DNA of 10,507 bases from Gymnopilus junonius (taxonomy: Eukaryota; Basidiomycota; Agaricomycetes; Agaricales; Galerinaceae): positions 1 through 10,507 of the forward strand of contig JADNYJ010000883.1 in the NCBI GenBank assembly GCA_015501075.1, written 5' to 3'. A program made the position numbers and the translations under genes. The notes under the pieces were generated by a model. It was not told the origin of the DNA. It was given only the letters and a program-made list of their open reading frames with translations, and made no database searches. How positions within the stretch are numbered: the stretch's first letter is position 1; the number at the start of each line of letters is the position of its first letter. Shown here piece by piece: positions 1 through 6,833 of this stretch.

Positions 1-25
1 TGCCACTGATAAACATTGCCAGCTT

Positions 26-1741
26 TCATTTCCTGTGTAACTTGTAACTTGTATAGGCGAAGTCCATAACGGAATGTCTGTCTGCGGACGGTGCTAATAT
101 GACACGACCGGAACGTTCGTCGAAAGCAGGTTGACTTTGTATGAAGCGCCCATCATTAGAGACAGCTTTCCTGACTAAACCTGAGGCTGATGGCCAGCCT
201 GGTTCATCTGGCCATGAATGGTGAATCATCACGAGTTCCGAATGGGTTGTGTGAATCATCGAGTAGTGATAGCCATAGCCCGAAATATATAAAAAAGCAT
301 GCGACGGATAGTCTCTGAGCTTTATGAATTGCGGAGAAGTCGACTGGGTGCTAGATCTTATGTCTATGGGTAAAACGAGGCCATAAATCTCCAGGAAACC
401 ATCCATAACGAATCGAATGGTACTCGTTGTTTTGGAAATAAAGGGCTGCGAGATTGATTCCATTCTTCCGATTTGTTCACTGTTGACCAAGGATTTCCAT
501 ATAGGCGGGGCATGTCCGTCCGTGCTGAGAGATATTGGAGAACCAGATGATGCTTCGTTTCCTTCAAGCAAATCAAAAATTTGGATGTGTTCAATGGGTA
601 CGATGATGATTATGCCGCCAGGTGAGAGACGATGACAACACTGCCAAAGCGAAGGTGAGCAACAAATGACATAAGTTACCCTCATAATCTATTCCTTACA
701 TGATCATATCCCAGAGGGAATATACGCTTAGGTGTCAAATCGAGCGTCGAGCCTTCCTTTATTTTGGTCCAGTCACGCACAACTACGCAAGAGTCAGAGG
801 TAAAAAGGTCTTCGAAGTACGAAACCAAGTTTCCACATAATGACAGACTCTCCAAAGGACGACAATTCTCTCGCTTGAAGCTTGTTAGCTTATTGGCAAT
901 CAGGCCAAGACAGAGGCCAGAAGAGTCGAGATGGAGAGACACCTCCCAGATCTGCAGTACCGGCTCAGAGAAGCCTTGCCAGTATTCATTAGCTAACAAA
1001 ATATGTAGATTAGGTCTCATAATAACCGAGAGGAAATAAAACGCACGCAGAGGCCATGACATATCGAGGGCAATTCGGAAAACTAGGATGGACGCTTCCT
1101 GATCCAAATCCGAGGTGATAGATATCACGCAATCCGGATATTGGGCTGGAATCAATTCTTGCTCCTCGGGTTCCGCCATGTCAAGATCATAGTAAACCAC
1201 TGTGCCTGTTCTTCGGGTCATAAGGAGCCAGCGGCCGCCTTCAATAAGATGTAGCATATCGTTTGTTTTCCGCGGAAAATTACGTATTGTGCCAGAAAGT
1301 CCAGTGACATCACTCCAACACGACCCAGAATCAAGAAGCGTTGTGTCTGGCATTCCAATTCATCATCGCTATAAAGCTCAATAGGAAGTTCCAACTTTGG
1401 TCGAGTTGCAGGCCACGACTGTACCCTCTTGAGTAAGTTACACCATACAGATCGTAGTTTCGATGCTGCATATAGAGCTTGACAAGTCTGAAAGTGCGAA
1501 ATGTGAAGGCGACAGTAAAGCAATAGACAGTGGAAAACTGTCCCCTCACCTGCCTAAGCCTTATAACGTCTAGCCAGTCAAGTTCTGATATGACCTCAAT
1601 GAGCAGATCCTGGGGCAACGTCAAGAGACTACTGGTCGTGGTTTGCTCCAAGTCAGCCTGTTCAGTCAAGTCCTTCACCAAATGCGCCTTTGGCTGGATT
1701 AAAGCTGACAAGATACCCTGAGGCCAGATCCTACAGACCAT
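26..1741 (-). CDS. F-box protein, three exons, apparent one-base frameshift in exon 2
   Basis: Exons read 1741-1550, 1487-700 and 640-26, with introns 1488-1549 (GTGAGG..TTTCAG, 62 nt) and 641-699 (GTAAGG..GGCAG, 59 nt), both phase 0. The N-terminal part carries an F-box: LLTLPQDLLIEVISELDWLD, then IRLRQ, continued across intron 1 as TCQALYAASKLRSVW. By family knowledge the F-box binds Skp1 in an SCF ubiquitin ligase, and the C-terminal part, probably a propeller-like fold, would choose the substrate, which is unknown here. The C-terminus PAFDERSGRVIL..VMDFA is typical of the large agaricomycete F-box families. Near 1324-1326 the frame of exon 2 changes: upstream ELECQTQRFLILG reads in one frame and SCWSDVTGLSGTIRNFP in another. 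One extra base in the GGG run joins them with the spacing usual for the family. A corrected product would be about 531 residues. The start at 1741 is the first ATG of the F-box frame. Gene 2 starts 149 bp away on the other strand. Confidence 0.8.
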
Positions 1742-1890
1742 GGTTGCGTTTCTGCAAAATGATCGAACTTCAATCCGACCCTATGAATTACGTAATACGT
1801 GTAACTTTCTTTCCGACCAACCAGCCTTCCAATTTCCTCATGTTGTATCGGACAATGGCTACTGGACTAAGGCATCCAATTAATTTTGGA
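1742..1890. promoter_or_regulatory. Divergent promoter between F-box and pterin dehydratase-like genes
   Basis: This 149-bp gap separates two genes transcribed away from each other, so it must hold both 5' regions. It contains the palindrome TTACGTAA at 1788-1795, and an AT-rich CCAATTAATTTT stretch lies 14 bases before the ATG at 1891. No strong TATA box was seen. In-frame ATGs upstream of 1891 exist, for example 1855, so the true gap may be shorter. Confidence 0.45.
1788..1795. promoter_or_regulatory. TTACGTAA palindrome, AP-1/Pap1-type site
   Basis: A perfect 8-bp palindrome lies in the divergent promoter of the F-box and pterin dehydratase-like genes. TTACGTAA is a known binding site of the fungal AP-1 family (S. 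pombe Pap1, yeast Yap proteins) and other bZIP factors. A second copy lies in front of the aldo/keto reductase. Binding here is inferred, not shown. Confidence 0.35.
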
Positions 1891-2782
1891 ATGCGATGTC
1901 ATTCTTTCCGAAGCTCGATTGCGGCATGCAGAATGCTTAACAGCTTTGTTGCCTCAGGAGAAAATTATCCTGCTAAGCGTTACCAAGTACGAACCAGCGT
2001 TTTATATGCTGAAAGCACTAGCTTAAATACCGTGTTACTATGATTTCTAGAGCAAGCACAGGTTTCATTTATCCTGCCGAGCCCATTCAAACGCGTCAAA
2101 GAACCAATCTAACCCACCTGAACGCGCTCTTGGACTTCCGAATCTCGAACTTCCACCTCCTATCCCACATATATCTCGAACGACAGCCCTCCTCACAAAA
2201 CCCGAGGCGGTAAATTACCTGTACCCTCTTTACTGCCGAGGGTGGGTAATTAAATCCATGGTGCCCAATGACGGTTTCAATGACCCGGTATGCGTTTCTT
2301 CCGGCTGTCATTAATTTAGATGACTTACTATACAATGGTCTTTTAGGATCGAAAATCACCATTTCTGGTTGGGAAGTTCACTGTCAAAGGACCGAAATCG
2401 GCTCGCCAACTTTTGCGTGACCTCTTATCTATCGAAGATCAGGAAAAGGTAAATTATTTGTTGAAGTAATGTCAACCTGGCGTCACTTTCTGATGATAAT
2501 TCTTTAGCAACACGTCTCCTTTGAACTCTGGTCTGGAAGCGGCCTGTGATAACCGTCACCACCCAAACACATTCCGCCAGGAAGTCTCCAGAGTTAGAGG
2601 CAGTCAATTCCACGGAACCTGGAATCACGTTACGCGATATCCGATTTGCAGTCCTCCTAGAAAAAGTTGTGGAAAATACCAACGTTCTCTTCTCAGGCCA
2701 AGAAAGTCAAAACAGTAGTGATATTGTTCAGAGCTCGACATCTACCTGGAAAGAGCTATTGTCCCAGTACCCATGGAAGTGA
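1891..2782 (+). CDS. Pterin-4a-carbinolamine dehydratase-like protein, probably mitochondrial; four exons, apparent frameshift in exon 4
   Basis: Exons are 1891-1986, 2051-2287, 2347-2448 and 2508-2782. The introns are 64, 59 and 59 nt (GTACGA..CTAG, GTATGC..TTTAG, GTAAAT..TTTAG), all phase 0. The N-terminus MRCHSFRSSIAACRMLNSF is rich in Arg, Ser and Ala with no acidic residue, like a mitochondrial presequence. The core shows RGWVIKSM, FLVGKFTVKGPKSARQLLRDLL, then QHVSFELWSG, VITVTTQTHSA and PGITLRDIRFAVLLE, which matches the order of the pterin-4a-carbinolamine dehydratase (DCoH) fold. The TH and RD positions of the active-site pattern are present; the usual HH pair reads QH. The family dehydrates 4a-hydroxytetrahydropterins. 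Fungi have a mitochondrial homologue (yeast MCO14/YHL018W) of unclear role. Exon 4 shifts frame near the CC at 2543-2544, and one extra base there restores about 236 residues. The start is uncertain, since ATGs at 1855 and earlier are in frame. Confidence 0.72.
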
Positions 2783-2929
2783 TACAGAAATGTTCGAACT
2801 TGACCTTTTGTATGTATGGTGAGTTGATAACAACTACACCTATTGGTATACATATATAAAGAATGTTCACTGCCCATTTCCCAAGATTTGTTTAATCCCG
2901 AATATTTCCTCTATTAATGAAAATCTCAT
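2783..2929. other. Convergent 3' intergenic region
   Basis: This 147-bp gap lies between the stop codons of two convergent genes, the pterin dehydratase-like gene (plus) and the aldo/keto reductase (minus). It is AT-rich (TATACATATATAAAG near 2848) and probably holds both poly(A) regions. No gene was seen. Confidence 0.5.
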
Positions 2930-4085
2930 TCATTCGCTGATAAATTTCCTTACAGCCTCCAGGAGCTCTTCGGAACCCTTCAAGTCGAAGGGCATGTGCT
3001 CGACAGCAACATCTTCTCGCATGTGCACCTCGTTGGTGGTGCCAGATAACGGGACGACGCCCTCTATCTGCGCCAACTTAAATACTGCTTGAGCAACTGA
3101 CATTTTGGAAAATTTGCCAATCTGGACCAAGGCTGGATGGACGAGGAGGGATGGTGATCCAGAGAGTGTCCAAAACGATCTGCAATTAAAAACAGCTTAT
3201 CAGTGTCTTCGTCCACCGAACAGAAAGATTATCAAATGCCAACGCACTGATACATAATCTCGGCCTCCTTGCAATAGTTGAAGACTTTTTGATCCCAGCC
3301 ATTGCCCTCATACCATCTGTTCTGGACCACCTGGACCTTCCTTGCTTTTCCGAGAGCCGCGAGGACCCGGACATCATAAGTGTTGCTAACGCCAATCAGG
3401 CGCACCTGACCCTCGTCCTGCAATTGCATCATCGCATGCCATGCTTCGAGAGTTTGTTCGATTGTTGGTAGCGGGGAGTGGAGGAGATAGCTGTCAAGGT
3501 AGGTCGTCTGCAAGTTGGAGAGGGATTTCCGGAAAGAGGTGAGGATCTGAGATGAGATCGGCTCGGAGGGGTCGTATGGGACGGGCTTGCTCAGGTCATG
3601 CCCGGCAATAGGGGTATACCTATGATTTTTCCATGCGGATATGAGGTTTGAGATTGGACAAAGGTTTCTAAGCGACTTTACTTGGTTTGGAGGAACAAAT
3701 CCTCTCGTTTTATGTTGTGCTCTTTCTCAAGCTGGACAAGCGCTTCTCCAACGAGATCCTCGCTGCAGAAAACTATCGGTCCACATCCGAGGTCACTTAA
3801 TGAAATAGGCGAGAAGGGCTTACTGGTAATGCTTCGGCTGGCAAGCTTAATTCAATGATTGATATTAATGACGACCTCGTGACTTTCGATGCAGGATGGG
3901 AGTCTGCTTACCTGTGTCAATTGCCCGAAATCCGCTCAGAATGGCCTTCACCACGAGCCCGGCCGTTCTATCCTTCTTCCTAGACAATTCAAGAGGCAAC
4001 CGGAAGCATTCAGTTTCCACAGAGCGTGCTTGAACGAAATGGCTTACCAGGCTGTACCATAGATGATCTTAGGATTGAGCGCCAT
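2930..4085 (-). CDS. Aldo/keto reductase, six exons including a 22-nt microexon
   Basis: Exons, 5' to 3' of the gene, are 4085-4048, 3979-3912, 3845-3824, 3762-3682, 3619-3248 and 3179-2930. They total 831 nt, exactly 276 residues plus stop. Introns are 68, 66, 61, 62 and 68 nt. The protein starts MALNPKIIYGTAWKKDRTAG and is a complete NADPH-dependent aldo/keto reductase TIM barrel. Visible marks are AIDTACQPKHYHED (about 32-45), LFLQTKYTP, TTYLDSYLLHSP, RLIGVSN, YQSFWTLSGS and a C-terminal helix ending RKFISE. The catalytic tetrad is D34, Y42, K70 and H117; Asp and Tyr are eight residues apart, as I recall for fungal members with the ACQPKHY loop. The substrate cannot be read from sequence. 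The length is slightly short but complete. Intron 2 (3846-3911) ends in TTAAG rather than YAG, which the conserved loop and the frame both require. The promoter holds TTACGTAA and a tandem ACGCGT. Confidence 0.93.
3824..3845 (-). other. 22-nt microexon carrying the catalytic Tyr of the aldo/keto reductase
   Basis: This minus-strand exon contributes two bases of Ala36, the codons for CQPKHY, and two bases of His43. It is flanked by a TTAAG acceptor and a strong GTAAGC donor. Without it the Asp-34 to Glu-44 loop and the reading frame are both lost, since 22 is not a multiple of three. The catalytic Tyr42 is inside it. Confidence 0.85.
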
Positions 4086-4204
4086 GCGCTGCAGACTTTG
4101 TGCAGAGAAAGCAGAGTCGACAAACACAAGTGAGCAGGGTCGGATTGGACGAATAGCAATGTGATCAGAGTGGACGTCACTGATCGGTCTCGTCCGTGCG
4201 TGTA

Positions 4205-4212
4205 TTACGTAA
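4205..4212. promoter_or_regulatory. TTACGTAA palindrome upstream of the aldo/keto reductase
   Basis: This perfect palindrome sits about 120 bp before the reductase start codon. It matches the Pap1/Yap-type AP-1 site, a known control element for oxidative-stress genes in ascomycete yeasts, which often include aldo/keto reductases. The regulatory link is inferred. Confidence 0.4.
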
Positions 4213-4228
4213 GACACGCGCTCATTAA

Positions 4229-4241
4229 ACGCGTGACGCGT
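4229..4241. promoter_or_regulatory. Tandem ACGCGT hexamers, MCB-like
   Basis: Two ACGCGT palindromes are separated by one base. ACGCGT is the core of the MluI cell-cycle box bound by MBF in yeasts. Single copies also occur elsewhere in the window (near 2090, 6222 and 6823), so only the tight pairing is unusual. Confidence 0.25.
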
Positions 4242-4303
4242 CTTGCAATTGCAATTCGAGGCGAGTTTTTCCACGTTCTGAGTACTTTCTGTGTATGATA
4301 AAC

Positions 4304-4804
4304 TCATAGCAAACAGTGTACCAATGGATTTCTGGAATCTCTAGTATTTCTGCCACAAATAGTCAGTTTTGGAACGCCCAGCTCCAAGTTCCAACTGTAT
4401 CCCGGAACTTCAGTGCAAGAGGCGAGGAAAAAAAGACCGCGCTCTCCATCATCTTCCGCTACACATAATGTCTTTTCTTGTTTTCTATTATACTTCAACT
4501 TCAGGCACTCGTGATCCTCAGGCTCTCCAACGGATACACATTTAAAGAGAAAAGCTTCTGGTTGAAATGGATAGCCCCGGTGTATCGAAGAATCGCAACA
4601 CCTTCCTAACATTCCTTTATCATCCGAAAATTGAACCCAGACTCCCGTACTGTCTGATCGTTTCGAGTAATTGTAATACGGAGGAACATTCTTTCGACTG
4701 CATTGTTCAAGGCTAGACCTTTGATCAGCTTCAGCTACAGCCCCTCGAGAACACCACCGGTTAGTGGACGAATTGTCATTGTCTATTTTGATCTCGGATT
4801 CCAC
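4304..4804 (-). CDS. Uncertain cysteine-rich reading frame, possibly an exon of an unmodelled gene
   Basis: The frame is open for about 166 codons. The first codon is GTG, not ATG, and the frame opens just after a stop that overlaps a possible acceptor TTTCTAG at about 4814, so a missing upstream exon is possible. I do not recognise the product with confidence. It has about ten cysteines. The C-terminal part (CLKLKYNRKQ, TLCVAEDDGERGLFFLASC, YSWNLELGVPKLTICG) loosely resembles one lobe of a ricin-B-like beta-trefoil lectin in the placing of C..A..G..C..W..G. No signal peptide is visible. It faces away from the secreted-protein gene that begins at 5014. It could equally be a chance open frame or a gene relic. 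Confidence 0.28.
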   Translation of the reverse strand: MESEIKIDNDNSSTNRWCSRGAVAEADQRSSLEQCSRKNVPPYYNYSKRSDSTGVWVQFSDDKGMLGRCCDSSIHRGYPFQPEAFLFKCVSVGEPEDHECLKLKYNRKQEKTLCVAEDDGERGLFFLASCTEVPGYSWNLELGVPKLTICGRNTRDSRNPLVHCLL

Positions 4805-4920
4805 TGTCCAGATCTAGAAATATCGTGGATGCTAAATGTATCCCATCTGGGAATTTAAAATAGATATTCAAATTCACCCCCCACTTGGAAAGGGTGCGTT
4901 GTGTCCTCAACCAAAAATTG

Positions 4921-4928
4921 TATAAAAG
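4921..4928 (+). promoter_or_regulatory. TATA box of the small secreted protein gene
   Basis: TATAAAAG is a textbook TATA box. It lies 93 bp before the ATG at 5014, leaving room for a start site near 4950 and a 5' leader of about 60 nt that is pyrimidine-rich (CATCCCTTCAGTTGCTCACC). It is the clearest core promoter in the window and suggests a gene built for strong or inducible expression. Confidence 0.6.
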
Positions 4929-5013
4929 GAGCTGTGGTTTCTCCAACATCCCTTCAGTTGCTCACCACGCAGGACTCATCATTCGCAACATACTACTAGT
5001 AACAGCAAAGCTC

Positions 5014-5367
5014 ATGCAGATCATCTCTCTCCTCCCTCTCTTCGTTCTGGCCGCCAAATTCAGTGGCGCCGCCATCCTCGTGCCAGAGTCAGGCCTCGGA
5101 CCACGATGTTCGGGTCTTCAGCAAGAATGATTTGTAACGAACCCAGGAACGTGCTGCAGTGGCATACGCAGTTGCTCTGCAGGAAGTGCCCCTGCGGGCA
5201 CATTCCCTTGCACTGGCGCCCAACTGTCAGGTGAAACACCAGGGGTAAGTTTATCTTAATCCCTGTTCATGAAGAGAGACGTATAACGAACTCATTGTAT
5301 GCAGTTCTACAATGCGCTTCTATGCACAGAGGCCTGCTCTCCGGAGGGCTTTGCGCAGGGTCGATGA
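5014..5367 (+). pseudogene. Small secreted cysteine-rich (knottin-like) protein gene with an internal in-frame TGA
   Basis: Exons are 5014-5244 and 5305-5367, with a 60-nt phase 0 intron (GTAAGT..TGCAG). The start is chosen because it gives a clear signal peptide, MQIISLLPLFVLAAKFSGAA, and follows a TATA box by 93 bp. After 38 codons a TGA (5128-5130) interrupts the frame, yet cysteine-rich coding resumes at once (FVTNPGTCCSGIRSC) and crosses the intron in frame to LLCTEACSPEG and a TGA at 5365. Counting the TGA as one position, the cysteine spacing is C-x6-[TGA]-x7-CC-x5-C-x11-C-x17-C-x3-C. The first part fits the inhibitor-cystine-knot pattern with the TGA where the second cysteine would sit. 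It could be a recent nonsense mutation, a read-through codon or a base error. It is not a hydrophobin, as the spacing is wrong. The function is unknown; such proteins are common in fungal secretomes. Confidence 0.6.
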
Positions 5368-5708
5368 TCGACGTTCAATAGGGTACAGGTAGTGTTTCAC
5401 AGCTTGCTTATTATCCGCATTGTAATAGCTCGTTCAGATTCGAGATGACTTGCAGCGTACACGAGGGATAGGAGTTGAACTGCAATACAAGAGTTTTTGA
5501 CGTTGGTATCAATGAGCTGGACGGCAGTAGTTTTCTAGGATCGAAATATAAATGCCTTAAACATCTTCAGGTTGTGGCTTTAAAGGGTTCAAATCTGGCT
5601 TCTTCAATTCAGTATTCAGACGCCACAAACAGGCACGGGGAGAATAAGTTATGTGTACTCATGGACAAGAAGAAAAGAAAAGAACGATAAAAATTACATG
5701 TGAATTTA
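5368..5708. other. Intergenic region, nothing recognised
   Basis: This 341-bp gap lies between convergent genes. It contains short open frames without recognisable content. TTTATT at 5705-5710, overlapping the stop codon of the zinc-knuckle gene, reads AATAAA on the minus strand and may act as its poly(A) signal. Confidence 0.4.
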
Positions 5709-6833
5709 TTATTTGAAAACCACCACCTTCTTCGGAGGCGCTGGAGCGTTTCCGAAAGCCTTAACGACACCAGAATGTTTGCCCGTCTTGACATCTAGCA
5801 TTTCCTTCAACTTCGTCTCTTTTTTCTCGTCACGGTCGATTTCTGTCGTTCTCCGCTTGAACGAATGGAAGTCGTCTTCGTCTGCTCCCGCTTCTTTTCC
5901 GGTACCAAAGACAGTTGTGGGGTCGGTGGTTACTAGACAAACGTGAATCAGCTCTGCGGGAAAGAAAACGAGAAGAAAGAGGAAAGTATACCTTGCTTGC
6001 GGACGTCGCAATCTTTGGCTAAATGTGCCGTTGATCCACACATTTTACAGCTTCCTCCATTCGGGTATATTCCCTTTGCTTTGTTCTCCGGGCAAGCAGA
6101 AGCTAGATGGCCTTTGCCGTTACAAACGAAACACGAGGCATATGGGTAAGGATCTTCTGGGTTGGCAGGTTTCCTGCATTTTGACAGACTGTGTTTCGTT
6201 GATCCGCACCTTGAAAGTTTAGACGCGTCAGTCGGTATACGGGTTGAAGGATAGAAAGAGAGGAACAAGTACCTATAGCAGATGCCGACTACTTTAGCAG
6301 ACTTTTCGCCTTCTGCAGTGTTTTTGGCTGTGGGGCAGTCTCTGGCTGCGTGACCTTTTTCTCGACATATGAAGCAGGTAGTATCTGCATTCTTTTGTTG
6401 GATTCGTTTCAAGCGCCGGGCTTCTTTTGATGCTTCGACTAAAGATTCAGTCAGCGGGCAATAAATGACATATCTTGGGAGTAGGCGCACTTTTCAATTT
6501 CTTCTTCGCGTTCTTGGTGAGAGGCTTTGGCGTCCTAGAGGAAGAGTCTGCATTGGCTGATGTTGACGTCCCTGTCGCTTCACCAGAATCACCGTTGAGC
6601 TTGGCGGCCTCTGCAGCTTTCTGTGCTGCGTATCCGTCCCTCTTCGACTTGGGTGTGCGTTTTCTCTTCTTTTTTGCTGGAGCTGCTGGAGCATCGTCAT
6701 TTGCAACCCCTTCCGCGGCGTTGGCTGCCGATGTGGAAGCCTGAGGTTGTTCTGCTGTCTTAGCTTCCTCTTCATTAGCAAATCCTGCGTCCACGTAGGT
6801 CCTTTTTCTTCCAAAATTCGTAACGCGTGTCAT
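5709..6833 (-). CDS. ZCCHC9-type protein with four CCHC zinc knuckles
   Basis: Exons, 5' to 3', are 6833-6491, 6438-6273, 6209-5992 and 5932-5709. They total 951 nt, exactly 316 residues plus stop. Introns are 52, 63 and 59 nt. The N-terminus MTRVTNFGRKRTYVDAGF is followed by a low-complexity region and a basic KKKRKRTPKSKR stretch that looks like a nuclear or nucleolar signal. Four knuckles of the form CxxCxxxxHxxxxC lie at about 136-149, 168-181, 196-209 and 224-237 (CFICREKGHAARDC, CYRCGSTKHSLSKC, CFVCNGKGHLASAC, CKMCGSTAHLAKDC). An acidic and then lysine-rich tail ends KKVVVFK. Four knuckles with the YPYASCFVC and GIYPNGGSC linkers match the ZCCHC9 family, nucleolar RNA-binding proteins linked to ribosome biogenesis. 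An ATG 60 bases upstream is in frame, but the conserved start is at 6833. Intron 2 splits knuckle 2 and ends in CAAG, an AAG acceptor. Confidence 0.92.

Larger units (their letters stand above)
4086..4303. promoter_or_regulatory. Upstream region of the aldo/keto reductase
   Basis: This 218-bp stretch lies between the aldo/keto reductase ATG and an uncertain reading frame on the same strand. It has three notable short elements: TTACGTAA at 4205-4212 and two ACGCGT hexamers at 4229-4234 and 4236-4241. A GCAATTGCAATT stretch follows. A frame that is open across this region encodes nothing recognisable before the reductase start. Confidence 0.4.

Noticed and set aside
1690..1890. N-terminal extension of the pterin dehydratase-like protein to an upstream start
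   Set aside because: The frame is open, but it would overlap the first exon of the F-box gene on the other strand, and the sequence before 1891 has no targeting-signal character.
4086..4307. An open minus-strand frame ending in the first residues of the aldo/keto reductase
   Set aside because: Only the last 13 codons (from 4085) are family sequence. The rest is promoter, with no recognisable content.
5128..5130. The TGA as a selenocysteine codon
   Set aside because: It sits at a Cys position, but Agaricomycetes are not known to have the selenocysteine machinery. I saw no obvious SECIS-like hairpin, though no folding was run. Mutation or base error is simpler.
5585..5596. GGGTTCAAATCT as a tRNA T-loop
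   Set aside because: The flanking bases do not pair into a T stem, and no acceptor or anticodon arm can be placed upstream.
5475..5690. Plus-strand frame with VFDVGINELDGSSFLGSKYK
   Set aside because: No domain or signal is visible, the context is AT-rich, and it runs into the 3' UTR of a convergent gene.
6439..6469. A 31-nt intron (GTCATT..TTTAG) in the zinc-knuckle gene
   Set aside because: It keeps the frame but is shorter than any other intron here. The 52-nt alternative starting GTGCGC at 6490 has the same phase and a normal length.
6475..6744. Plus-strand Ala/Phe-rich frame resembling a membrane protein
   Set aside because: It is the antisense shadow of the low-complexity basic and Ala-rich first exon of the zinc-knuckle gene.
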